DNA from: Symplocastrum torsivum CPER-KK1
Lineage (GTDB): Bacteria > Cyanobacteriota > Cyanobacteriia > Cyanobacteriales > Coleofasciculaceae
NCBI GenBank assembly: GCA_019358875.1
Contig: JAHHIF010000021.1
Location: 51,821-115,820 of the forward strand
Direction of reading: 5' to 3'
DNA length: 64,000 nt
The notes under the pieces were generated by a model, which searched no databases, was not told the origin of the DNA, and worked only from the letters and a program-made list of their open reading frames with translations. The translations under genes and the position numbers were made by a program. This document shows, one piece after another, positions 54,022-60,927 of this stretch; the first letter of the stretch is position 1; each line of letters opens with the position of its first letter.

Positions 54022-54056
54022 CCTCGGCTGAACAAGCGCCTTATAGGTAACTAAAT

Positions 54057-54091
54057 AAAATCCCCCACCCGAAGGTAGGGGATTTTTTGTT
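54057..54091 (+). terminator. Rho-independent terminator after psaB
   Basis: A GC-rich stem (AATCCCC..ACC with GGT..GGGGATT, one mismatch) capped by CGAA is followed by six T's. It lies about 36 bases after the psaB stop and ends the psaAB operon. Confidence 0.88.
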
Positions 54092-54277
54092 ATCTATTTT
54101 GATTTTTTCAGTTCATCCTGTTCTTCAGGCTTCATTCTTGGGCACACTAACGAGCGTGATTACACTTCTCTGGAAGATATGCAGGATAAGCTTGGTGCGA
54201 AGCGGTCTTTGAATTGGCTAAGAGCATATAACCCTCTTCTGTCACTCTCCGAAACAGGAAATAACAAGAAAGCCAGA

Positions 54278-54800
54278 TTATCCATCAGGAAAATAAAGTT
54301 GGAACTGATTCATCACATGAATTAAATCGTGAAAACCGAGCAATAAATAAGGATTAGGGAAAACGTCTAACCAAGGAGAAATGAGCCACAAGGCAAGAGT
54401 CGGTTGGATAATTAACCGCAAATTATTCAAAACATTTTTCCAGCCCCCTTGATGATTCCATTGTTGATGGCTAGAGAAATCAACAGGAGTCGGTTGAATC
54501 TCAGTATCACTTTGACAAGATTGGCTTAAGGACAAAAAAGCTGGGGAATTTAAACTAATCATCAAATAAACGCTAAAAATGATTTCCCACCACTTTTCAA
54601 TCTCCTGGAAATTAGTAAAGCGATAATCCGTCCAACCAATTCCTGCTTGTCTTGACGAAAAGCCTATTCAATCCAGGTTCTCAACCCATAACGATTTCCT
54701 AAACTCTTCAAGATGTTCCCCTGAAGATTTGCGATACCCTGGTTGGCAGATTTATAGATAATGAAGCTAGGGCGAAATTTTAGAGAGGCGATCGCAGAAT
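54278..54800 (-). pseudogene. Decayed transposase (IS4/IS701-like), C-terminal part
   Basis: The minus strand encodes a transposase C-terminus in two pieces. One reads NRYGLRTWIE (around 54664-54700) and the other continues to LLNNLRLIIQPTLALWLISPWL and FPNPYLLLGFHDLIHVMNQF near 54300. Between them are an in-frame TAG after WIE and a one-base deletion that breaks QELGWTDYRF. The N-terminal catalytic part is not visible. It is a dead remnant of an element different from the one at 55323. Confidence 0.65.
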
Positions 54801-54844
54801 TAAAATTAGCCTTCCAGAATAAGTTTGTGCAAATTTTTCGATTT

Positions 54845-55294
54845 TTACTGACTGCTAACTCCATCAGTCGTGCGTCCGCTCATTTCGATGGGATGAAGGC
54901 GATATATTACGGCTACTTCCGCTCGTCCCCCAGCATCGCTCCAGGTTCGATTGATCGCAGGCGAAAGTGTTGGATTCTGCGTTTTGACAAATTGCATCAC
55001 GCGATCAATGTCTTGCTGCTCAGTGAGGCGTTCAGCGTGACCATTCACAACAACGCTGCGCCAGTGCAGCAGATCGTGAACTTCTTCGATTTGTAAGCAA
55101 ACTTTTGGATTTGCATCCATGTACTTAGTCTTCATTCCTTCAGTTGTGAAGATATATATTTCTGAGTCTTTGAGGTAATAGTGCATAGGCACAATATATG
55201 GATGTCCTTCGCCTATGCAGCCGAGGTGTCCATATCCTACTTTATGTAGCAGTTCGTGTATTTCTTTTTGTCCCATTTCATCGATATCTAACAT
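54845..55294 (-). CDS. Pyridoxamine 5'-phosphate oxidase-like flavoprotein
   Basis: The 149-residue protein has the split-barrel FMN-binding fold of the Pyridox_ox_2/NimA group. It contains VGYGHLGCIGEGHPYIVPMHYYLKD, YIFTTEGMKTKYMDANPKVCLQIEEV and WRSVVVNGHAERL. Such proteins reduce diverse substrates with FMN or F420-like cofactors, and some give nitroimidazole resistance. The substrate is not predictable here. An IS701-type element begins 28 bases upstream of its ATG, so its native promoter is probably displaced. Confidence 0.82.
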   Translation of the reverse strand: MLDIDEMGQKEIHELLHKVGYGHLGCIGEGHPYIVPMHYYLKDSEIYIFTTEGMKTKYMDANPKVCLQIEEVHDLLHWRSVVVNGHAERLTEQQDIDRVMQFVKTQNPTLSPAINRTWSDAGGRAEVAVIYRLHPIEMSGRTTDGVSSQ

Positions 55295-55318
55295 TACTGT
55301 TCTCCACTAGTCGATCGG

Positions 55319-55322
55319 TTAA
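55319..55322. repeat. Target-site duplication TTAA (left)
   Basis: TTAA flanks the left end of the element and is matched by TTAA at 56728-56731 on the right. Four-base YTAR duplications are typical of the IS701 family. Confidence 0.6.
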
Positions 55323-55399
55323 CGGGACTTAAACGAAAAACAAGAACAAATAAAGGTATAATCTTGGTATGGCAAACATCTCACGTTAAAGTCTGAGTC

Positions 55400-56710
55400 A
55401 TGAAAGAGACAACTCCCGCTGCCATGCCCCCTTGCTTCGATAGATGGTGTAAACGCTTTGATGATATCTTTAGCCATCAAGCGCAAAAACGGGAGTTTAG
55501 GAACTATGTCGGGGAATTATTAGGGGAAAGTGAGCGAAAAAACCTGTCTCAAATGGCATCGAACGCGGTAGGAGTGACTTACCACCGATTACACCCTTGG
55601 TGCGCCTAAATTCGGAGGAAACCTCCGAGGCGGCGCATCCGCTTTTTGACGGAAGCGCCCTGGGAAGCCCAAGAGATAAATGAGCGCCGCCTGAAAGTGA
55701 TGAATCAGTGCAGCCAAACCCGGATAAGTCGAGGATTCACGTTAATCGTCGATGACTCAGGGCATAGAAAAAGTGGCAATTTTACAGCGGGAGTGGGACG
55801 GCAGTACATTGGAGAAATTGGGAAAACCGATAACGGAATAGTAGTGGTAACAACCCATCTATATGATGGGAAAAAAAGCCTACCGTTAGATATAGAGTTA
55901 TATCAACATGCCAGTTCTTTACCTCAGGGAAAAAAAGACATTGAATTCAAGAAAAAGCCGGAGCTAGCCTTAAGTTTAATTGATCGCAGCTTGATAAGAG
56001 GATATCGACCCGGTATCGTACTAATTGATGGCGGCTATGGAAATAACACAACGTTTCTATTGGAACTGGAAAAAAGGAAACTTAAGTATCTAGGCGGATT
56101 AGCCAAAAACCGCAAAGTGATAACTCAAACCGAGGCAAATAAACTCCAAGAGATTCGCCTAGATAAGTTAGCGCAGTCCTTGCCTATTAAGGGTTTTACC
56201 CCTATTCAACTCAATTTAGATAAACCGAAAACCGTTTGGGTGGCAACGGTTGAAGTTGAACTGCCACAGCTAGAAGGAACGAGAACAATTGCTATCGTCA
56301 TGAATGCCTCAACCTTCGACTCTTCTAGTGATATTGACTATTTTATTACAAATGTTGACTCATCCATTGCCACAGCCGAATGGATAGTAACTACTTATGG
56401 TCAAAGGAATTGGGTGGAAGTTTTTTACCGGGAAGCAAAAGGATGGTTAGGGCTATCTGAATATCAAGTTAGAGATTCTCGCAGCCTAATACGCCATTTC
56501 ATGCTTGTATTTTGTGCTTATACATTTGTTTTATGGCATACAAAAACTGGAGGATTAAGAAGGCGTTGGGCATCGAAACCTTTAAACACCTTTACTGACG
56601 CATTAGAAGCGTTTCGGACAGCGATGTCCTTCCGTTTTGTGGAGTGGCTCAACCACAACCAGGACGTATTCTTAGCTTACAAAGCGGCTTTGGGCTTTAT
56701 TTGGGCTTGA
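55400..56710 (+). pseudogene. IS701-family transposase interrupted by an in-frame repeat
   Basis: The transposase begins at the ATG at 55400 and ends at the TGA at 56708. Both halves (55400-55609 and 55646-56710) are in the same frame. They are split by a 48-bp insertion (55595-55642) carrying a single TAA. Without it the product would be about 420 residues, normal for the family. The DDE residues are likely the Asp in LIVDDSGHRKSGN, the Asp in VLIDGGYGN and the Glu in VFYREAKGWLGL. The rest of the gene is intact, so inactivation seems recent. Confidence 0.85.
55595..55642. repeat. 48-bp palindromic repeat inserted in the transposase gene
   Basis: The insert is GC-rich with a central palindrome (CGGAGG, four bases, CCTCCG) and outer GGTGCGCC/GGCGCATC-like arms. 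It closely resembles the intergenic element at 62229 in the opposite orientation. Flanking codons read HRLH before and FLTEAPWE after, as expected if the insertion is clean or nearly so. Its length is a multiple of three. Confidence 0.75.
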
Positions 56711-56776
56711 TATCTGTTTAAGTCCCGTTAATTGATCGTGACTGGTTAAAACTAGAACTGGCACAGCAGGAGTTTG

Positions 56777-57031
56777 ATGACTGAGTTTCCTTTTGTCTGG
56801 TTTATCAGCATCGTGGCAGATGCTTTTATATATACCTGGATTTATAACAGCACTAAAGGCAGTATTTTGCTAGTGGCGCTTTTTCATGGTTTGCTGAACG
56901 TGTGGGGACTATTTATAACTGGGGTGTCCCCTGTCGCATACGCTCTCCTGAATTGCGTTGTGGCGATCATCTTGATAGCGGTGTTTGGAAGAGCGAATCT
57001 CTCTCGCCGAGGAAGGGTTTGTGCAGGCTAA
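56777..57031 (+). pseudogene. Truncated CPBP-family intramembrane protease fragment
   Basis: The 84-residue frame is the C-terminal part of a CPBP (Abi) protein. It contains TEFPFVWFISIVADAFIYTWIYNSTKGSI and LLVALFHGLLNVWG, the HxxxN third motif. The EExxxR and FxxxH motifs, needed for activity, are absent. The gene begins immediately after the insertion sequence's right end, and its missing 5' half is not on the other side. The insertion therefore went with a deletion or rearrangement. Confidence 0.7.
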
Positions 57032-57203
57032 AATCTGGTTGTAACTGACCGTTAGGCTTCTGAGCGATTAACACAAGGATGAAGCAAGTAGCACAATGTC
57101 TCACGAAGGTTTCATGCCACAACATCGCGCAATTGGAAGAGCCGCAGTTTGGGCTGTTTCTTTCCTTGGGGTGGCGTACGCGTAGGGTTACTTGGGTGCT
57201 TTG

Positions 57204-57255
57204 CGAACATCGCTGCTTTGGGCTTCGTTTGGGCTTGAAATTTGTTTAAGTCCCG
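57204..57255 (+). mobile_element. Solo right end of a second IS701-type copy
   Basis: The last codons (AALGFVWA and stop) and the terminal repeat GTTTAAGTCCCG (57244-57255) closely match the right end of the element at 55323. They are followed by TTAG instead of TTAA. The rest of this copy is absent. It is therefore a separate, older insertion of the same family. Confidence 0.78.
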
Positions 57256-57570
57256 TTAGGACAGTCCCCAAATCGCTTGATCAAGGGAACACTTATTCAA
57301 GTGATACTCTTCGTTGGAAATTGTTTGAGTCTCCAATAACCTCTTGTAATGGCTCAGTTCATGCTGATACTGCCACTCCCGATCCAAGTATCGCTTCCCA
57401 GCTTCTAGAGCTTCCGCAATACTAGCAAATAGCCCCCCTCCCAGTTGAATTTCTGGGTTATCTTGAGGACGAAGACATCTGTAGGTGTAACCGTTTGGGT
57501 GTACGATTGGGCAAACAAAGAAGCTTCTGTAGCTGACCCCTTTGTTGTAAAGGTATTTCTTTTCAATCAT
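57256..57570 (-). CDS. Small unknown protein, probably under a c-di-AMP riboswitch
   Basis: This 104-residue protein starts at the ATG at 57570. Its stop codon lies in the TTAG duplication beside the IS remnant. It has VHPNGYTYRCLRP and SIAEALEAGKRYLDREW, a pattern shared with the protein at 58540 (VDPSGQVYSEP, TLDEALTYGKMCID), so the two are probably related. The N-terminus is basic and aromatic. It lies 50 bases downstream of the gene at 57621 and is likely co-transcribed with it from the riboswitch at 58100. Function unknown. Confidence 0.62.
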   Translation of the reverse strand: MIEKKYLYNKGVSYRSFFVCPIVHPNGYTYRCLRPQDNPEIQLGGGLFASIAEALEAGKRYLDREWQYQHELSHYKRLLETQTISNEEYHLNKCSLDQAIWGLS

Positions 57571-57620
57571 GTCTGAATCTCTTAGTTTTCAGTGTAGTTT
57601 TAGCCGAAATTTTTCTTGGA

Positions 57621-57935
57621 TTAGTTATTCGCTTGATGAATGCGGTGACCAATCCAGTCGGCGTTTTCTCGGAGGAGATGCAGAATACTCCCGCGAATCA
57701 AAACATCAATGCGTAGCCGTTGTTCCTTGGTGAGGAATAGAGAATTGGGTTTCTTCAGTTGTTTCTGCTCAATCTCTGTGACCATGCATTCAGCAGGGAT
57801 ATGCTTAAGAACATGAGTAACTAACTTTTGGCGCAGTTCCTCAATCGAGAAGGCAGCTTGATAAGGGTGTTCTGGATAATCTGCCAAAACTTTGTCAATT
57901 TCTTGGATTACAAGATGCTTTTGAGTCAGGAACAT
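57621..57935 (-). CDS. Small unknown protein downstream of a c-di-AMP riboswitch
   Basis: A 104-residue, charged, mainly helical protein starting at the ATG at 57935. No domain is recognised. Phrases such as FSIEELRQKLVTHVLKHIP and KEQRLRIDVLIRGSILHLL suggest amphipathic helices. It is the first gene after a ydaO-yuaA type riboswitch on the minus strand. It is followed by the small gene at 57256. Confidence 0.65.
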   Translation of the reverse strand: MFLTQKHLVIQEIDKVLADYPEHPYQAAFSIEELRQKLVTHVLKHIPAECMVTEIEQKQLKKPNSLFLTKEQRLRIDVLIRGSILHLLRENADWIGHRIHQANN

Positions 57936-58099
57936 GGGAGTTTTTCACCTAATAGCAACTTTTCCTGCCTCAGACACCAGAAGTTTAGAGTACGACAACC
58001 CTTTTTCAGGAGCGAGGCAGGTACAACGATGCGAACAGATACCAGCCAAGGACACTGAAAGAGTTCACGCATATTAGTAGAAAATGCTGACTCTTCAGT

Positions 58100-58235
58100 C
58101 TCCTCTCAATGCCTACGAAGTTAGCTGACGGGCTAGGACTGAGAGATGTCCCTTTCTTCTTTGTCTCCTACTTTAAGAAGACACAAGGTCAGAAATAAGC
58201 CCCAAAATTTGGTTCCTCCGCTCCAGCGATCGCAT
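58100..58235 (-). promoter_or_regulatory. c-di-AMP (ydaO-yuaA) riboswitch 1
   Basis: On the minus strand this region reads GAGCGGAGGAACCA, TTGGGGCT, then after a variable stem CCTAGCCCGTCAGCTAAC and TTCGTAGGCATTGAGAGG. These are the conserved blocks of the ydaO-yuaA riboswitch, which binds cyclic di-AMP and usually turns genes off. The order and spacing fit the class. It lies 165 bases upstream of the gene starting at 57935. An inverted repeat (57964-57971 with 58014-58021) between them may be part of the expression platform. Confidence 0.85.
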
Positions 58236-58240
58236 TACAG

Positions 58241-58539
58241 TTTAGTGAATGTTGTAAGCGCAAACTGGATTAGGCTGACTTACTGAATTTATTTTTGCTA
58301 TCTTAGCACTTCACCTGAGGGGAGCAAAATCCTTCGTGAGATGTAAATTTCTCAAGAGTACAATCTTGTCCAAATTGCAGTTAGGCAACAAGAACCCTAA
58401 CTTTATCCTACTGACCTCAATTTTGATGAAGTGCCTCGATCGCTGTCCTGATTATTCACTGACTCACTCTGCTAGCTGCTGCGTTTCCTCCAGAAAACAC
58501 ACGACCTTCCTTAAGAAGCGCAGCACACCTTACAATTAC
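58241..58539. other. Intergenic region, promoter of riboswitch 1
   Basis: AT-rich spacer between riboswitch 1 and the gene at 58540. It should contain the promoter driving riboswitch 1 on the minus strand. A plus-strand open frame at 58336-58554 has no protein character. No other structure is seen. Confidence 0.4.
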
Positions 58540-58758
58540 CTAACCAATAGCTGAGTTTTGAACAGCCACAATTCCTTTGTTGCCGGATACCTTTGAGCGG
58601 ATGGAGTGGTCAATGCACATTTTTCCGTAGGTTAATGCCTCATCAAGAGTATAGAAGCAGAACGGTTCACTATAAACTTGCCCTGACGGGTCAACATAGT
58701 CAACTGCGATACGGTTCAGCTCTTTTTTGATGAGCAGACTCCATTCTTTGTAAGTCAT
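58540..58758 (-). CDS. Small unknown protein downstream of c-di-AMP riboswitch 2
   Basis: I favour the ATG at 58758 (MTYKEWSLLIKKELNR, 72 residues), which has AAAGG upstream; the ATG at 58809 (89 residues) is also possible. The sequence IAVDYVDPSGQVYSEPFCF and LDEALTYGKMCIDHSI resembles part of the protein at 57256, suggesting a small shared domain. It is directly downstream of the second c-di-AMP riboswitch. Function unknown. Confidence 0.65.
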   Translation of the reverse strand: MTYKEWSLLIKKELNRIAVDYVDPSGQVYSEPFCFYTLDEALTYGKMCIDHSIRSKVSGNKGIVAVQNSAIG

Positions 58759-58889
58759 CGTCTTAGCCTTTGTTAATCTGTAGGGGTTTGATGAGACAGG
58801 CAGGAGCATATAGCTGATATTTTCATTTACAGCTCTACACTTAGGAGACCCTTGAGACTACGGCTTACATCAAGCTTGTGTCATAGGTA

Positions 58890-58990
58890 CTCCTCCCAAT
58901 GCCGACGGAGTTAGCTGACGGGCTAAGACTGGAAGGTGTCTCTCTCAAGTTACGAGATTAGCCCCAAGATTTGGTTCCTCCGCTCTAAGC
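58890..58990 (-). promoter_or_regulatory. c-di-AMP (ydaO-yuaA) riboswitch 2
   Basis: The minus strand reads AGAGCGGAGGAACCAAAT, TTGGGGCTAATC, CTTAGCCCGTCAGCTAAC and TCCGTCGGCATTGGGAGG, the same conserved blocks as riboswitch 1 with a shorter variable stem. The GCCCGTCAGCTAAC core is identical in both. It lies upstream of the small gene at 58540. Two copies within 1 kb are unusual. Confidence 0.87.
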
Positions 58991-59109
58991 TGGCTCTTAC
59001 TCTACAACGATGGGTATGAGTACCAGACAAGATTAGGCTACCTAGTTCAATTAAATCAAACGTTAAAGGTTCCTGCATCTTTTTGTCAAGAGGTCAAGGC
59101 GTAAAATTT

Positions 59110-59706
59110 TTAGGAGCGATTAGAAGCCCCTCTCAGGAACAGACCTAAAGCACGACGAACGTAGGCTTCCCACGATTCAGTCGTAGGTTGAAAGATTAGT
59201 GCATAGAGCATAATCCCACTCATTGCATCGAAGACTAGCCCAGGATCTAAATCTGCCTGAATTTCATTTCTCGCTTTTGCCCGTTCCAGCACAATAGCAA
59301 AGGCTTGTCGCCGAGGTTGTAGATACTTTGTCCAGTAAATTTGAGCAAACTGAGAGTTGCTTGATGCACTGCTGATAATCATCGCAACCGTCTGTCGCCC
59401 TAGAGAACTAAGCGTGATCTGGGCAGCATTCTCGATTAACGCATCAATATCGCTCCAGAGATTACCAGTATCCGGAATTACAACATCTTGCCTGACACTC
59501 TCTATTGCATCAGCAACTAGTTCTTCTTTGCTGTTGTAGCGTCGATAGATGGTTGTCTTGCCCACTCCAGCACGAGTAGCGATCGCATCAATACTCATCG
59601 CCTCAAAACCAACTTCTGCCAGCAATTCTAGGGTTGCTTGCAACATTGCTTGATGAGATTGAGTACTGCGGGGTCTTCCCGGCAATTTTTTTGTGATATC
59701 ACTCAT
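59110..59706 (-). CDS. TetR-family transcription regulator
   Basis: The 198-residue protein has a canonical TetR N-terminal DNA-binding domain (about 15-62, with ATLELLAEVGFEAMSIDAIATRAGVGKTTIYRRYNSKEELV). An all-helical ligand domain follows, with a C-terminal TetR_C-like stretch (LDPGLVFDAMSGIMLYALIFQP). It starts at the ATG at 59706, divergent from the Coq4-like gene. A perfect palindromic operator lies in the shared promoter, so it probably represses itself and that gene. Confidence 0.92.
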   Translation of the reverse strand: MSDITKKLPGRPRSTQSHQAMLQATLELLAEVGFEAMSIDAIATRAGVGKTTIYRRYNSKEELVADAIESVRQDVVIPDTGNLWSDIDALIENAAQITLSSLGRQTVAMIISSASSNSQFAQIYWTKYLQPRRQAFAIVLERAKARNEIQADLDPGLVFDAMSGIMLYALIFQPTTESWEAYVRRALGLFLRGASNRS

Positions 59707-59722
59707 GAGTGCTACTATAGTT

Positions 59723-59739
59723 TACGAAACTGTTTCGTA
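59723..59739. promoter_or_regulatory. Palindromic operator for the TetR regulator
   Basis: TACGAAAC-T-GTTTCGTA is a perfect 8-bp inverted repeat with a one-base centre. It lies in the 58-base spacer between the divergent TetR and Coq4-like genes, 16 bases from the regulator's start. Size, symmetry and position are typical of a TetR-type operator. Confidence 0.82.
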
Positions 59740-59764
59740 TTGAAATAGAGTAGCCGATAAGGTA

Positions 59765-60262
59765 ATGTCCCGCCCTCACTACACGGACAAAAATAGCATT
59801 CAGACTCTTCGGGATGGGCTAGAGGAATACTATGCTCTAAATCCGAACGTCACTGATCCTAGAAAACTGCCTCCGGAGTTTGCAAAAATTTTGCTGGCGC
59901 ATGATGTTTCACACGTTGTATACGGTTGTGATACAAGTATGTATGACGAACTCAAGATTCTCCCACTAACTTGGTGGACTAGCAACTACAAGTTTCGTGA
60001 TCACCTACGCACAATCAAAGATCCAACTATCAGCCCTGCGATTCGTGTGATGTACGACGACTTGATAAAAGAGCATGGGGTAATTTGGTTGTATACCTCA
60101 ATTTTCTTTGTATTGCCGCAACTATTGCCAGAATAGATTTCGATGTGGTCAAAGTCGCGTAAGCGGGAGTGCTTTGTCCCGTTTCTCGATTTTGAACCAT
60201 TGCTTGATCGTTCACTCTTAGAGATTCGTCAAGAATTTGACCTTTTGCCTTTCATAAAATAG
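59765..60262 (+). pseudogene. Coq4-like protein with an in-frame amber stop
   Basis: The first 123 codons encode AHDVSHVVYGCDTSMYDE, which matches the Coq4 signature HDxxHx11E exactly (H46, D47, H50, E62). Coq4 is a scaffold or metal-binding enzyme of ubiquinone synthesis in eukaryotes. An in-frame TAG at 60134-60136 ends it. The same frame continues for 41 more codons with LDFEPLLDRSLLEIRQEF, resembling the Coq4 C-terminus (P-L-x-E-x-R-x-E), and stops at 60260-60262. I read it as a gene of about 165 residues split by one nonsense change. Cyanobacteria make plastoquinone, so the native role is unclear. Confidence 0.7.
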
Positions 60263-60326
60263 GTTATTTTTGCTTGGACATGGGTTGTAGAGGTTACGTT
60301 AGAGACTGAACTCTCGCCCTATAATT

Positions 60327-60797
60327 ATGAACAAGATTGAAGCTATTCTAAACTGCAATTTCAGTTTCAAATGTCCAAACAAGTGCGATCAACTCGAATT
60401 AACGGCAGATGCTAGCCGCCGTTTTTGTAAAAGTTGTGAGCGTAGCGTGTATTTTCTAAACTCTAATGAAGAGCTAAAAAAAGCTTACATGAATGGTCTT
60501 TGTGTTGCTGCCTATATTTTCGATCCTGTTATTGCAGAACCAGTTCTTTTACTAGGTGAACCAGAGTCTTTATCATGCCATATCTATCTTGAACCAACGA
60601 TATCTCTGTCAGTTGAGCAGCTAAAATTTCTCCAAAGTATCGTTGAAGAAGAGATGAATCTGCTCCAAGTGAGAAGACGGTTTGCAACAGGTGAGCGAGA
60701 AATTGTGCGGCTAAACATACCGCACCGCATGGCTGAGGAATACCTTAAGCAAGCAACTCAGACGGGTTTGTTAGTGACAGTGCAGGGATTAGAGTAA
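60327..60797 (+). CDS. Hypothetical protein with N-terminal Cys cluster
   Basis: A 156-residue protein starting at an ATG at 60327. The N-terminal third has four Cys in a zinc-ribbon-like order (FKCPNKCDQLEL and RRFCKSCERSVYF), with a phrase GLCVAAYIFDP seen in similar bacterial proteins. The C-terminal half is charged and helical (VEQLKFLQSIVEEEMNLLQVRRRF). I cannot name the family. It is convergent with purK. Confidence 0.6.
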   Translation: MNKIEAILNCNFSFKCPNKCDQLELTADASRRFCKSCERSVYFLNSNEELKKAYMNGLCVAAYIFDPVIAEPVLLLGEPESLSCHIYLEPTISLSVEQLKFLQSIVEEEMNLLQVRRRFATGEREIVRLNIPHRMAEEYLKQATQTGLLVTVQGLE

Positions 60798-60842
60798 TTA
60801 GCGGCTATGCATTTTAAGTTACATTATGCATTCATGGGAAAA

Positions 60843-60888
60843 AGGTTAAAGGGGAAGGGTGAAAGGTAAAGGGAAAACCCTTTAACCT
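60843..60888. terminator. Inverted repeat between convergent genes
   Basis: Perfect 11-bp arms AGGTTAAAGGG (60843-60853) and CCCTTTAACCT (60878-60888) enclose a purine-rich loop. The element lies between two convergent genes and probably ends transcription. It is made of the AAAGGG-type simple sequence common in these spacers. Confidence 0.6.
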
Positions 60889-60927
60889 AAAACCGATTAG
60901 TTCAATAGGTGACTGCATAACAGCTTA

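Larger units (their letters stand above)
55323..56727. mobile_element. IS701-family insertion sequence, interrupted
   Basis: The element is about 1405 bp with perfect 12-bp terminal inverted repeats CGGGACTTAAAC (55323-55334, complement at 56716-56727) and flanking TTAA. It encodes one transposase, broken by a 48-bp inserted repeat. It separates the flavoprotein gene from a truncated CPBP gene. A solo right end of the same type lies at 57204-57255. Confidence 0.85.

Noticed and set aside
58336..58554. Plus-strand open frame of 72 codons
   Set aside because: Low-complexity translation without a start signal, overlapping the 3' end of a better-supported minus-strand gene.
57936..60300. Programmed stop-codon readthrough as a theme in the accessory region
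   Set aside because: Three genes nearby are each broken by one stop, but the stops differ (TAA, TAG, TAG) and come with frameshifts and truncations. Ordinary decay explains them better.
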